Of a stretch of 64,000 nucleotides of DNA, positions 30,601-41,300 are shown piece by piece. This DNA is from Paramacrobiotus metropolitanus (taxonomy: Eukaryota; Tardigrada; Eutardigrada; Parachela; Macrobiotidae), in contig NW_026570349.1 in the NCBI RefSeq assembly GCF_019649055.1, forward strand, positions 248,001-312,000, in the 5' to 3' direction. Within the stretch, counting starts at the first letter, position 1. Each line of letters begins with the position of its first letter. The notes beneath the pieces were generated by a model, which was not told where the DNA came from, ran no database searches, and was given only the letters and a program-made list of their open reading frames with translations. The position numbers and the translations under genes are program-made.

Positions 30601-33014
30601 GTGACCGGTGAAAGTGCGATAGGGTGAGGCGCCGGAATTTGTCCGGAGGCCCGCTTCTGCCGATAGTCAGCACCCATCTGCTGCACTATTTCCTTCATCC
30701 GTTCGGTCAGGTTATGGTATTCCCGAATAACTTCATTGGAGTCGTTATCGGGCAGGTTGCCTCGGCGATCCTTGAGAGCGTTGAAGTAATTTCGCTCGGC
30801 GCTGGCAGCTCGGTTGATACAATCATCCCGTTCGGTGATTGTGAGGTCCTTGATAGGGTCCATAGCCGGGTCGTTATGGTACTGTCGGTACCCTTCGTTA
30901 CGAACCAGGGGCCCTAATTGGGGCTGCGCAACTGGTTGTACATGGCTTTCGACCGTTACTTCGGCGGCTATGTCCGGTACCGAGGCCATGCTGCCGGGCT
31001 CTTTTGCCGTAGGCTCGGGTTTTGGCGGGGACAAAGTGTCCATTCGTTCCCATGAAGGCTCCCGAGGGTTCCGTCTTGGGGAAAACCTCGGTGGCGGGGG
31101 TTGAATAGGGTTCATGCTCGGCATCCGGTTAGGCTGGGACAGGGCTCTAGTTGGAGACACCTGCTTAACCGGGGATCTGCTCCGTCTACCAGTCGGTGTT
31201 GCCGACATGGCTTCCGATGACAGCCGGGATGTCGTCCGAGCGTCCGCTAACAGGGCTAGCTGCCACTGTTTTTCCTCATCCATGTCGCTGTCCGGTTCGG
31301 TGTGGATATGCTCAGGGTCTTCATCGCCCGAGTGGTCAGACATGGTTTCCTTAATGAAGTCCGATTTCGGCTGACCGGGCTCCAAGGGTGGCTCGCGTAT
31401 GTATACGGCCGGGTTAATCCTTGGATTCCGTAGCAGTTGTGCGTACTCCAGCACTACCCTCGGTAACTTCTGCTGGCGAAGTACCTGCATCCCGCTTCTA
31501 AGTGCCAGGAGCCTGCGTAGGAGGGTATCTCGATCGGCTGCCCGGTCGGCTATCCTTTGAGTGATCCGTATCTGGTCCCTCGAAGACATGGGCCCGTAAA
31601 GTTGTCCACCAGTGAGCTCGCCTTCCTGAAGGACACGGTAGAATTCAGCCTGCTTGATCTGCTCTACCAGTTGGTTATGGTAGGCTAAGGCTTCCCGTTC
31701 CGTGGGTTCCAACACTGGCTTAACCTTCCTGGGCTGATGAGCCGCCTTGTGGCCATCTCCCGGGGGTACTAGTGCTGGCATCTGCATCATGAACTCTCGA
31801 AGTTGCTCGAGGGTTCGGACAGGTGGAGGGGGTGTTCCGAAGAGGCGCCTTCTTGGGTCGTTCTGTTCTTCCCTATCCTTCGATCTTGGTTTCCGCGTAA
31901 ACTTAGGTGAGTCAGGGCCTCCGGGTTGATGGATAGCCCTTCCTTCCGGGGTTCTCTCCGGGTCATCTGGCTGAGTTGATGGTCGCCGAATGACTAAGAC
32001 CTGTTCCGGTCGTTTTGGCCGGGCCGAACCACCTATTGGGGGTATCGGCAATGTTGTGGGCCGGGGTGTTCTATCCGCATTCGGCTTCTCCGGGGTTAAG
32101 TCCCTTGTGCGTGCGTAAGCCTCGCGCTCGATGGTCGAAGGCTCGAGGTTCTCTTCTTCACCCTCCAGGGGTGGCACGTCCATGGGTTCATCGGGCGGAG
32201 TGACGGGTCCGGTAGGCTCCGACGGTTTAGCCGGGGCTGCGGACGTCCCAGCCTGTTGGGCGGTTCGTTCCGCAGCTCGACGCCTTTTATTCCGGTAATG
32301 TTCTTCCGTGACCCGTTTGATGTCCTGAAGAGCCCGTGTTAAGGCATCCTCGGTCTCTGGGGTTCTGATGGTGGTCGGACTGAAGAGCTTCGCGATGGTT
32401 CTCCGGGCCTCGTCCAAAGTGTTAACATCAACATCAAGTCTTGCGGCCCGAGGATCCCATGCATTTATAGAGTGCAAGAGTTCGTGCATCTCATGGCTGG
32501 CATCCTCGGCCCTTTGAAGTGCCCGTCGAATAGTGTCCTCCATTCCAGGTATCGTTAGCGGCCAGTCTGCCATGGTTGGCGAAGCTGTGGCCGGTGGCTT
32601 AAGGGTCGGAATCCGGGTTAACGGGGCAGATGTACCCTGCATTGGGGGTTCAATCTGCCGGATCCGTGACTGTTGCAACCGAGAAGTACGTTCTGCTTCT
32701 CGTTGCTCCTTCTGTTGCCGTTCTTCTTCGTAGTCCCGGATGAAGGTTGACAGCCAAAGCACGGACGATTGAAGTTGTGCCGTACTCAGCTGATCCTTCG
32801 GGGCATCTGGATGTAAAAATATCCGGACGGACCTGGTGCAGCTTTCCACCATGGTAATGTCTCCGTCCAGCCGGAAAAATTCTTTGCTGTGCCGGTCACA
32901 AAAGCCTCGGCGAGTCCGCATCTCGGTCAAGACGTTATTTGCCCGGGTCACTGCTTCAACGATGTAGGGTTGAGTGCCGGGTGGGAGGACTCCCAAGTCA
33001 GGTATGACTTCCAT
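27690..33014 (-). CDS. Accessory ORF 2 of the giant element, ~1,775 aa, winged-helix-like segments
   Basis: The frame is open from 33086; the first ATG is at 33014. Most of it is Pro/Arg/Glu/Asp-rich and disordered. Two parts look folded. Near 29290-29760, a helical segment is followed by PIPERIVRAIGYYRNP, RGSTRLQIARF and a RDRELQTT stretch, which resembles the linker-histone H15 winged helix (helix, R-G-S-(S/T) turn, helix, basic wing). Near 27930-28430 lie WVHVHAALKAL and GWRDAVIACLR...GLTRREILSHLI, again winged-helix-like. Around 28760-28870 there is a Glu/Asp run. Ty3 elements do not normally carry such an ORF after integrase. A chromatin- or nucleic-acid-binding role is inference from pattern only. 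Confidence 0.65.
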   Translation of the reverse strand: MEVIPDLGVLPPGTQPYIVEAVTRANNVLTEMRTRRGFCDRHSKEFFRLDGDITMVESCTRSVRIFLHPDAPKDQLSTAQLQSSVLWLSTFIRDYEEERQQKEQREAERTSRLQQSRIRQIEPPMQGTSAPLTRIPTLKPPATASPTMADWPLTIPGMEDTIRRALQRAEDASHEMHELLHSINAWDPRAARLDVDVNTLDEARRTIAKLFSPTTIRTPETEDALTRALQDIKRVTEEHYRNKRRRAAERTAQQAGTSAAPAKPSEPTGPVTPPDEPMDVPPLEGEEENLEPSTIEREAYARTRDLTPEKPNADRTPRPTTLPIPPIGGSARPKRPEQVLVIRRPSTQPDDPERTPEGRAIHQPGGPDSPKFTRKPRSKDREEQNDPRRRLFGTPPPPVRTLEQLREFMMQMPALVPPGDGHKAAHQPRKVKPVLEPTEREALAYHNQLVEQIKQAEFYRVLQEGELTGGQLYGPMSSRDQIRITQRIADRAADRDTLLRRLLALRSGMQVLRQQKLPRVVLEYAQLLRNPRINPAVYIREPPLEPGQPKSDFIKETMSDHSGDEDPEHIHTEPDSDMDEEKQWQLALLADARTTSRLSSEAMSATPTGRRSRSPVKQVSPTRALSQPNRMPSMNPIQPPPPRFSPRRNPREPSWERMDTLSPPKPEPTAKEPGSMASVPDIAAEVTVESHVQPVAQPQLGPLVRNEGYRQYHNDPAMDPIKDLTITERDDCINRAASAERNYFNALKDRRGNLPDNDSNEVIREYHNLTERMKEIVQQMGADYRQKRASGQIPAPHPIALSPVTGQETLKPTRTHKVSVVSSKRMVQPTREPSVQVCDEPAQGLSGVIIHSANSATVPKKREAKKSAPKKESPSRLPKKARGGNDTDVSDAEGRRDRTRRRVRPQVSSSDSESDAESGRQEPDKNRGPKPKLKPGQSVDAWVDEIRRWADGKPPIEAPKPLDRSTPLLQRMIDNSNRREEARKVEPKEESEPRELEMRTPSPEIPPKVLDESDRMDTASAEHLAEGSDEELWDYDADTDQSDLPAPDNIRERLPDRQPSEPEPSFPKAPFKEDVRRMIATADMKKRDVYQELVAKLTETYHVKKGHSLTKQFMPKIIAWIQDEALVLILHRSWDTMGELVLPKPPNKLRQEEPIPERIVRAIGYYRNPRGSTRLQIARFLNVMYTYGDKPKGEAEIETIQTEIAPILHQMVRDRELQTTNAQRGQNLRYTVPDFIPLSKRKELKLRISYVHNKNRDAAGVDPQPKAPGSRPAQANVWLELARSTAASAGSRFPHDRPRAPGDSKVYGMMEPSARESANKASKHVVRDGRGKFIKDTQSAPPAPQPTSPMDLSTSQAETSRRGQSAPKKSKDKGRTSRNAHSLEEEEDPSSEDDEAESEQDSDKSGKTDDEDDENDEDQGKPPTAAPQDPNQEDPDQPEDPPAENQDDPMDGEDPCRDAPSHQRVSGPTHQQGLWERTPSPPRDQLLMVWHQDTAQVLPREIPSRPIIRVPPRPKMPATMRAAKPKFRPRIADTDEGWVHVHAALKALSWSGPLYATPDLAYQLLKHWRVDKDGSWFDLDLDRVKEYCRLAYETGAILRVYTHTGRPYYVFPREEQDPAPQTYLGWRDAVIACLRTDRHPDGLTRREILSHLIGRFEFILMSARPQLEDDRYRPIRRKESNLYHLADELEYVLVQACRQKALGMSKAYKTPTQRFSVFHLPSDFGQHLPKTRSSSESPTKALTSAARAEESKKRLARAKSINPADLPDRTRKAT

Positions 33015-33642
33015 CCTTCGAACCCTCGACCGAGGTGATTCTCGTTCAGTCGGTGCAACCTGTTGGGTCGCTACTGGCTGTCCCAAGCTTGATAAAGGGG
33101 TCCTGAAGAGTTGGAGGTATCCTCTTCTGAGGTTCAGACTTCGGCGATGTCCCGGCTCAGTCAGTTAGCCACATGACCCTCCAAGTGGGAGCCTTCGTTC
33201 ACGACTAATTCCTCCCGGAGAGCCTCGATTTCGTGTTCCGGCTGGGCTTCGAGATATTACCTGTTCTGGTCCCTGGTCTGTGGCTCCGAGCCTCGAAGTC
33301 AGACTATATCGTTGGTGATAACCTGTTCGTCTGGTTGGAGTGCGATCCGCCTCCGCCGTCTTTCGTCGGTTAAGCTCTTCCATGGTTATCGTGCCGAAGT
33401 CCATCGGTGGCGGGTCATCGAACATCTCGATGTTCGGCGATGAGGTTCTTCCATCGGTTCTCCCTGATTGCCGCCCATCTCCGGTACGGCCTTACTGTCG
33501 ACTGTGGCTCCGACTCCGGGCGAAGATTCTGTGGGTCGGTGGCAGTCTATGTTATATCTTGCCGGCATTCCGGTTCTCTGATCCCTCTGGGAGGCGTCTT
33601 TACCGAGTTCCAGCTCAGGACCTTCGTTGGGGTCCTGTTGGC
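33015..33642 (-). other. Gap between accessory ORFs 1 and 2, broken reading frames
   Basis: Two overlapping minus-strand frames (33568-33386 and 33425-33165) show similar Arg/Pro-rich composition to the neighbours and could be pieces of one coding segment broken by frameshifts. No motif recognised. Confidence 0.35.
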
Positions 33643-35048
33643 CTATGATCTGGATCTCCTGACCTCGATTAGGCCCACGATATCGGCTAACTCCCGGTTA
33701 AGTTGGACGATCTGGTCCGTGATGGGTAATGTGGCTTGATGGCCGCCGAGGTTGTGGGCTTGGTCTCGACGTTCGATAAGCATGTCTATAAGTCCTTCGC
33801 CCAGGGTTGTCGAGCGGCTGATCCGTTCCCACAACTTCACCCTATCCCGGGCTTGGTCGTATGCCAAACGGGTTACGGGGCCGGCTGCCCGTCCTGGGGG
33901 TCCGGTTTCTTGGGTCAGATTGTATGCGGCGACTTGTTGTTGGAGTTCTGCCGCTGCGCCTTCTAACTGCCATCGCTGCTGCAACCCTACCGGGATTCCT
34001 TCTCGGGTCAGGTTGCTGATCCGGCGGATGATCCCCTTGATATGTTCCATCAGGTCCCGAGGCTCGTCCGGCTCCCCTTCACCGTGATGTGGGCGAGAGT
34101 GGTATTCGTGTCGCAGCCTCGTATAGAGGTCCATCCCTCGGTCCCAAATCTGTCGGACTTCCGCCAGGAATTCCGGCTGTGTGTAATGCCCGCGGCGTGG
34201 GGATCCCGGTCGGGGAATCTCCGGCGACTGGGCTCTCGGGTGCTCGTCGATGAGCTTCCGGATGTTACGGAAGGCTGCCCGAAATTGCTGAAGTTGACCA
34301 GCAGTCGGGTTGTTGAAGTCATGTGACCTTCGTAGGATGTACAGGTCATGGACCAGGCTATTAATGGCCAATTGTTGGTCCAAGTACCGTGGTTCGTCTT
34401 GGCACGTTCCTCGTTGTTGTTGGCATAAGTATGCCGACAGCCGGTCCGCCTCCGCCAACGTGTTGTAAAGTTGGAGGTGGGACGGGTCATTTCTCCGGTC
34501 TTCCGCCGTGTCAGCCGGTGCCGAAGGTTCTGGCGGGTTTCGACTGCTACCTTGGCTACGTGTCCCGGACACCTCGCCCCCCCTTGGGTCATCAGCGGCC
34601 CTGTTGGGACCTGCTGGATGCCCGTCACCGTTATAGGGATGAAAGGTACCGGTTGCGGCATGACTGGTCCGGGGATGAATGGTCCCGGTAAAAGTGGCGG
34701 GCAGATCTGGCCTATTGGGCCGATCGGTACTGCCGGTACGTTGTGACCGGAGGCCCCGCTCACATTGACCAAAAGTCCGGTGTTATCGAGCATGGTGCCC
34801 GGTGGCAAGGCTTGGAGAGGGATCGTCCGGGGCTGAGTTACCGTCCGTGACCCGACCGTTAAACCTGCCAAAGAATCTGCCGCTATGTTCGCATGCGGAT
34901 TTATTACCTGTGGGGTTGAGGTCTGGGTTGCCGAGCGCGTTTCGGCACGGGAGCTCGACCGGTCAAGCGGGTATGGCTGTGACCGTCGGTTGTCGCGTCT
35001 GCTGCTCCCGCTTCCGCTCGATGGAGGGTCTCGTCGTCGGTCAGACAT
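33643..35048 (-). CDS. Accessory ORF 1 of the giant element, read in two frames
   Basis: The first frame starts at an ATG (35048) and is Pro/Ser-rich with PIGPIGQ and a PFIPGPV segment. At about 34574-34580 the coding strand has seven consecutive G, and the sensible sequence continues in the -1 frame to a stop at 33643. The second part is helical (LYNTLAEADRLSAYL, LRHEYHSR, LQQQVAAYNL, LADIVGLIEV), about 305 residues. The original frame also stays open to 34050 but becomes Arg/Thr-rich with no pattern. Either slippage at the G run, a mutation, or an assembly error joins the frames. Function unknown. Confidence 0.55.
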
Positions 35049-35226
35049 CGTTATGGGAGGCTATTGAGATAAGGAAATACGGCTCGTTAACATTCTGATT
35101 AAGCCGGGCAATTCAACTGAAGGTTCCATGCACAACTGAAGAGGTTCCATTCCGACACCAAAGGTCCATTCTTAACTTAACTATGTCCTAGCTAAGCCCT
35201 AACTAATTCTAAGTTCCCTATGGGCC

Positions 35227-38200
35227 CTATTTTGATTGTTGTGGTGTGGTGGTTTTTGCTGTTTTGGCCTTCTTCGTTGATTTCGGCTTCGGCTCAGCCC
35301 GTCCTTCGGTGATTCTCCCGAGGATATCCTTGTGGGCTTCATCCTCGGCTACTTGAGCCTCTTCAAGTACCTCCTGAGCCGTGAGCTTAGGCTTAGGCTT
35401 CTTCGCCGTCCCGTACTTCCGCTTCGGAGCCGGGGGCTCAGCAGCTGGGTTGCTGGTTGATGTGGCTGAAGGTTCAGCCGGGACTTCAGTTGATGCAGCC
35501 GGGACCGGTGTGTCGGGTTGCTTCTTCTCCCGCTTCTTAACCGGTTTCTTCTCCTTGGCCGGCTTTTCCTTCGGTTCCTTAGGCTCCTTCGACTTCCTCG
35601 AGGTAGCCTTAGGCTTTTTGGTGGGTTCCTCCGGTTTATCCGGGGTAGCCTCGGCTAATTCGGCTAAGTCCACCGGTTGCTCCGGTGTAGCCGCGGCTTC
35701 ATCTTCTATGATGGCCTGCTTCTGCAGTTCCTGCAGAGCTGGTGTTTCGAAGTCCGACGGGGGCTTCTTCCTCGGTCGGCCTCGCTTGGCCTTCGGTTTG
35801 TCCGATTCAGGCTCGGTGGCCGGGTTCGGTTTGCCGGGCCGACCCTTATTGGGGTCCTGCACCGACATTAAGTCCGGTTGCCGAGGGTCTTCTACCCTTT
35901 CCTCAGGCTTTTCTCCGGCTAGATCAGCCTTCCGGGCCCGGGTACTGCGAGCGGGCCGGCCCTCATGGGGGCCTGGCACCGTTGCAGTATTGTTACCCGG
36001 GGCTTCCTTAGTTCTTTGACCGTATGACCGGGTTATCCGGCGGCGTTTGTTGCTGGGGTGGTGCTTACAGCGATCCACCGCGACGACGTCTTCCTTTCCA
36101 GTTTCGACGTTCCGGAGCCAAAGGTTGTTGGGTCCGCGATGGTTGAGTACCGTCCATACTCCATCGTAGCGCTCCTTCCTGGTGGGATCCTTATTGGGAT
36201 ACTCCACCAGGACCAAGTCTCGCTTCTTGAAGTCCGGTACCGACTTCTTTTTGTTATAGACTTCGGCGCTCTTTTCGAAGGCTTCGTCGATGTTCGTTTT
36301 CGCGATGTCGTGTGCCCTCTGGAGTCGTTCCTTCATCCTTCGGATGTACTGCTCCTTATCGGTGTACTGCTCCGGTGCGTTGGTGCCGGTGATGACGTCC
36401 TGAGGTATGGTCATCTCACGTCCATACAGCATGTAGTAGGGTGAGAACTGGGTGGTCGCGTGTTTCGCACGGTTGATGCCGCATACCACGTACTGTAGGG
36501 CTCGGTGCCACCGGTGACCATCCTTGGCGTCGCAGTACTTCCTGATTCCGTCCCATATAGTTTGCATGGAACGTTCAACCTGTCCTTGCCCTTCTGGGTG
36601 GTAGGCTGTTCCAAAGGTATGCTGAATTCCAAAGATCTTAGCCACTTTGGCAAAGGTCTTAGCCGTAAAGTGGGATCCCTGGTCCGTATGGAGGTGGGTC
36701 GGCATGCCGTACTTCAAAACGACATCTTCCACGAAGAACTTCTCAAAGTCTTTTGCAGAGTTTGTCTTGGTTGCTCGGGCGACGGTGAACTTGGTGAACT
36801 GGTCGGTAATGACGGCGATGTACTGGTATCCCTTGGACTCTGTCCGGGGCAAGGGTCCCTTGAAGTCCGCGTATATGCGGTACCAAGGCTCGCCGACTTC
36901 CATCTTCTGAAGTTTACCGGGTGGTTTGGTCCGGGGCTTGTTCACCAGGGTGCACCGGGGGCAGTTGTCCACATAGTCGTGGACATCAACTAGCATCCGA
37001 TCCCAGTAGTACCGAAGCTTCGCTGCCTCCAGAGTCTTCACGCGGCCGAAGTGGTTGCCGGTTTTTCCATCGTGAAGAGCCCGAATGATGCCTTTTCGCA
37101 TAAAGAGCGGGACCACGAACCGTCGTTCCAGCTTGGTGTTATGGGTGGTCAGTCGGTAGAGTACACCTCCGCTCATCTGGTAGTGTTCCAGTAGCCGGGA
37201 CTTATGGTCCAGCTGATCCTGATTCTCCATTTCATCGATCAGTTTCCGGAGGTGAGGGTCCCGGAGTTGCAGTCTGTGTAACTCCTTATTGGACTCCAAC
37301 GGTTTCTCTTCTTCTTCCTCGGGTTCGCCTTGTAAACCCGAAGCCTCCGGTCCGGCCATTCCGGTTACTCGTACCCTTGCGGTTCCGACCCTCGACTCGC
37401 CTTGTGAGCCTGGGTCGTCCGGTACGGTGACGTTGATTATGCTTACGTCTGCCGTTGCAAGCTCATTCCAGTCGGAGATGACTTTGCATCCGGGGAGCGG
37501 GGTGTTCTTCGGAACTGGGCGACACATCCTAGTGGTCTGCTTCCATCCGACCGCTCGGAGAGACCTAACTCGGGCCTCATCCGTCAAGCCTCCGGGTTCC
37601 AGGGTCTGGTCCGGGTTTCTTCGGCTCCGTTCCTTCTGAACCTTCCGTTGTACCCTTAGAGACCTTATTTGGATCTCATCTTTGAAGCCTTCAAAGTTGG
37701 GTACTTGGTCGAGTTCTTCGTGAGGGTCATTATCGTCGGGTCGTTCCAACGGCCATCGAGACAGAGCATCCGCGTTGTCGCAGAAGACTCCGGGTTTATA
37801 CTCGATGGTGATGTCCTTGCCTTGCAGAGCCAATGCCCACCGGGTTAGCCGGGGGTTGATGCCGGGTCTATTGGACTCACAGCGCATCAAGTTCTGTAGG
37901 GCTCGGTGGTCCGTTCGGACGGTGAAGGGTCCATGGTCGATGAAGTGTTTAAACTTCTGCACGGCCCAAACTACGGCTAGGCATTCCCATTCGGTGACTC
38001 CGTAGTTCTTTTCAGCTCCGTGGAGTACTCGGCTGGCAAAAGCTACAGGGTGGTCTTCTTGTGACAACACCGCGCCAAGTCCGGCTCCACTGGCATCGCA
38101 CTCGATTACCGTCTTCTTGGACGGGTCGAACTTTGCGAGTACCGGGGCTGTAGTTAAGGCTATCTTAATGCCGTTGAACTCCGCTGTATGCTCGTCCGTC

Positions 38201-38340
38201 CAATCTGTCCGGATGGAGTGGGCTTTCCGGAGGAGTTCATACATCTTTGAAGTCCTCTGAGCATAGTTGCGGATGAATTTCCGATAGTAGTTAGCCAACC
38301 CGAGGAACGACCGCAATTGGCGTTCTGTTCTCGGGGGTTG
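35227..38340 (-). CDS. pol: pol, 3' part: RT connection, RNase H, integrase, charged tail
   Basis: About 1,030 residues in a frame different from the upstream pol frame; the join at about 38340 is the site of a deletion. Order: an LRSFLGLANYYRKFI connection motif, RNase H (ECDASGAGLGAVL, a WECLAVVWA segment, RTDHRAL), the zinc-binding N-terminus of integrase (HDGKTGNHFGR then CPRCTL), and the catalytic core with ADFKGPLP, TDQGSHF and ERSMQ (the D,D,E triad). A C-terminal YDGVWTVLNHRGPNNLWL segment has the GPY/F-like integrase tail pattern. The last ~300 residues are Lys/Pro/Glu-rich with many KPK/KKP runs. Integrase looks intact and could act on its own ends or in trans. Confidence 0.9.
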   Translation of the reverse strand, partial: QPPRTERQLRSFLGLANYYRKFIRNYAQRTSKMYELLRKAHSIRTDWTDEHTAEFNGIKIALTTAPVLAKFDPSKKTVIECDASGAGLGAVLSQEDHPVAFASRVLHGAEKNYGVTEWECLAVVWAVQKFKHFIDHGPFTVRTDHRALQNLMRCESNRPGINPRLTRWALALQGKDITIEYKPGVFCDNADALSRWPLERPDDNDPHEELDQVPNFEGFKDEIQIRSLRVQRKVQKERSRRNPDQTLEPGGLTDEARVRSLRAVGWKQTTRMCRPVPKNTPLPGCKVISDWNELATADVSIINVTVPDDPGSQGESRVGTARVRVTGMAGPEASGLQGEPEEEEEKPLESNKELHRLQLRDPHLRKLIDEMENQDQLDHKSRLLEHYQMSGGVLYRLTTHNTKLERRFVVPLFMRKGIIRALHDGKTGNHFGRVKTLEAAKLRYYWDRMLVDVHDYVDNCPRCTLVNKPRTKPPGKLQKMEVGEPWYRIYADFKGPLPRTESKGYQYIAVITDQFTKFTVARATKTNSAKDFEKFFVEDVVLKYGMPTHLHTDQGSHFTAKTFAKVAKIFGIQHTFGTAYHPEGQGQVERSMQTIWDGIRKYCDAKDGHRWHRALQYVVCGINRAKHATTQFSPYYMLYGREMTIPQDVITGTNAPEQYTDKEQYIRRMKERLQRAHDIAKTNIDEAFEKSAEVYNKKKSVPDFKKRDLVLVEYPNKDPTRKERYDGVWTVLNHRGPNNLWLRNVETGKEDVVAVDRCKHHPSNKRRRITRSYGQRTKEAPGNNTATVPGPHEGRPARSTRARKADLAGEKPEERVEDPRQPDLMSVQDPNKGRPGKPNPATEPESDKPKAKRGRPRKKPPSDFETPALQELQKQAIIEDEAAATPEQPVDLAELAEATPDKPEEPTKKPKATSRKSKEPKEPKEKPAKEKKPVKKREKKQPDTPVPAASTEVPAEPSATSTSNPAAEPPAPKRKYGTAKKPKPKLTAQEVLEEAQVAEDEAHKDILGRITEGRAEPKPKSTKKAKTAKTTTPQQSK

Positions 38341-41300
38341 GTGTTGAAGCGGTACATGCCCTCCGGGGTTACGAAGGTTGTCATGTCCTTAGAGGCTTCG
38401 TCCATTGGGATTTGCCAAAAGCCGGACTGGCAGTCTACCTTGCCGTAGAATTCCATCCCGGCGCACTGATCTAGTAGCTCGTCCGGGTTGGGAAGGGGGT
38501 AGTTGTTCTTCCTGGTTACTGCGTTCAACTTAATATAGTTGATGCAGAACCTGGTTCCGACGGAGCCGTCCGGGTTTTTCTTGGCTGCCAAGACCACGGG
38601 GAAGCTCCATGCTGCGTCGGAGGGTTCAATTACTCCTTGGTCCAGCATCTCTTGGACGTGTTTGGAGATGAACTCGCGACCCTTCCAACTCGTTCTGGTC
38701 GGATTCATCTTAATGGGCCTCGCGCCTTGGACGTCGATGACGTGGGTGACTCCCTTGACGTCACCGTAGGGTCGCTTCGAGGTCAGGAAGACCAAACGAT
38801 ACTCCCATGCGATGTCCCGTAAGACTTGTCGCTGCTCGTCGGTGAGGTTCTCTCCGAGCTTCATGGAGTTGATGGCCTTCTTCTGTTCTTCTAGGGTTTC
38901 CGGGTCTTCCTCACCTAATTGGGCAAGTCTGACCCGGGCCCTCCGGTCGTCCGTCATGTGTTCGTACGGCTCGATCCGGCCCATAGGGGTTCCTTTCCGG
39001 ATGATGACCTCCTTATTGTTATGGTTGGCCACCAGGATGGTGAACTTCTTCCCGTCGTGTGGGGTTGGACCATCCTTCATCTCAATGCCCTCCGCTAAGG
39101 CTTCTTCCGAGCCGAGGTACATGAGGTACTTGTGCTTGGTGGTGTCCACCTCCAGGTCGATGGTTACCGTGACTTCCACGACTGCCCGGGGTGGTAGCTC
39201 AACCTTCTGTTGGGTCCGAACCGTAGTGGCGTCATATTGTGTCGCCTTCGAAAGGTTGTATGGTCGGTCTCCATGCTTCTCGACCCGGGCAACTCCCATG
39301 GGAATCTCCCATTCGATGCCTTCATTGTCGAATTCGTACTCGTAGGTATCCGAGTAGTGCATGTAACCGATCTTAGCGCCCCTGCGAAGTGTCTGGCTGT
39401 ACTCGGTCGCGTTCTGGACCTTGATCCAAGCCGTGTCGCAGGTTGGTCGAATCTCGATGTCATCTTCTATCGGACGAATTCCGGAGTGCTTTCGCCGGAA
39501 TGATTCGTACCGGATACTCCGTTTAGGATCCATACTTTTAAGGGTTCGTACCAGTATGGCACAGGTTGAGTACGGAGGTAGTGTGGACTTATTTTCGACG
39601 AATACCGGTTGCCGGTCGTCGTCCTTATCCTCCGTATGCACGTGAAGACGTTTGACCGTTGGGTTAGATTCGCTCGCCGTCGCTATTGGCTTCGGCTTCT
39701 TAACCCGTTTCCATGGATTGTATACGGTCTTTTTGGACTTAGCCGATTTCACCGAGGCTTGAGCCTCGGGTGCCAAGGTTTGGCCGGATACGACGGGCTT
39801 ACCTCCGACGAATGTCGCCTGTTGGGCAATATGTTCGTCGTCGGTTAAAGGTACCCGTCGTTCCGTGTCGGATCCTTCGTCCGTCGAGCCTCCCTCCGAT
39901 GTTTCGTCTTCGGAGGGGTCGATGTCCGGGTCTAAGCCGGTATCACTTGACGTAGCCGAGGTTGACTGGCTGTTAGCCGGGCGAGAAACCGTAATTGCGG
40001 TTAACTCGGCCCGTTGATGGCCTGAACCTTCATTCCGAGGCTCGTTGGCTTCTTTTGAGGGTTTATGGCCGGGCGGTCCACCTTCTGGGGGTCCGTCCGA
40101 GGGTGTGTCAATCCCTACCCATCGGACCGACGGGTCGAAGCCGATGTCGTTATCGTCTTCGTCGTCATCCTCATCGTCTTCGTCGGACGATTCTTCATCC
40201 GAGGGGTCCGAGGGTTCATTGTCGGAGTCGGTGTCCGGTGAGTCACTTGTACTCTGGACGTCCGAAACATCCGAGTCCGGGGTTTCGAAGTCGATTTCGG
40301 CTTCTCCTTCGGCTAAGTCCCCGTGAGGTCCTAGTAGGCCGTCAGTAACCCTATTTGGGGTCTCCTGGACCGGTCCTACCCACCTTTCTGGTTCGGGAGG
40401 TGCGGGTGAAGGTGGTCTTCCATGCTCCCAGACCTGTTCGTTCCGGGTTCTGAGGGCTTGGACGATCAGTCCGTTGTTCTGACGGCAGATCGGGCATTCT
40501 AAGGCCATGTACTCCTGGTCCGGGAGATAGGCCCGCGTGTTAGCTAGACGACCCCCTTCTTGTGGGTGTACGTCCCCGCAAAGCCTCACTTTCTTGGCCT
40601 GGTGCCAATTACAAGGTTCAATTGGAGGTTCTGGGTCCGGTACGACTCGGGTTATCCGGGTATTTTCACCGAACTTGCTCCAAAATGAAGGAGTGTCCAG
40701 TGTACCAAGGTGATATGGGTCTCTGAAGTGCCAGAAGAGTCGCCGGCCCAGTTCGTGGGCTTGGATCTCAAGTATCGGCGGGATAGGGAGCTGATGTTCC
40801 GCAAATTGTGCGTGGAGTACAATTCGATCCTCTTCCCATTCAATGATCTCCTCTTCTAAGGCTTCGGTGAGGTTGATCACCGTCTGACATTCCTCCCTGG
40901 CTTGGCGGATCTGGTCGTCGGTTCTCGCGCCGACCCGTCCCAGCTCATTCACGATGTCGACCGTTCTGGTCTCTAGGAAGTGTCGAATGCCGATGAACCA
41001 TGTCCGGTACCTTTGTATGAGTATACCAGAGGCTGATGCCTCTGGTATCGGGATAGACTTTAATATCCCTTTAATTGGTTCCAGTCGGGTTGTCCGTACT
41101 TTGGCCATGTGCTGTTCGATGGCGTTGTGGACTTGCAGCTCCGTTATGAGGCTTCGTTCGGTGGCCGAGCATTCTGGGCAGATCAAGGGTACGGGGCTCG
41201 TCGGGTGATCAATCCGATTTATCCGAGCCTGATTCGTTGCCGTGCCCGATGCCTCTGGTATCGGGATAGGCTGCACTACACCCGAAGATGGGTTCCGCTG

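Noticed and set aside
25196-35048. Accessory ORFs as an envelope gene (errantivirus-like)
   Set aside because: No signal peptide, furin-like site or membrane segment seen; composition is polar and disordered.
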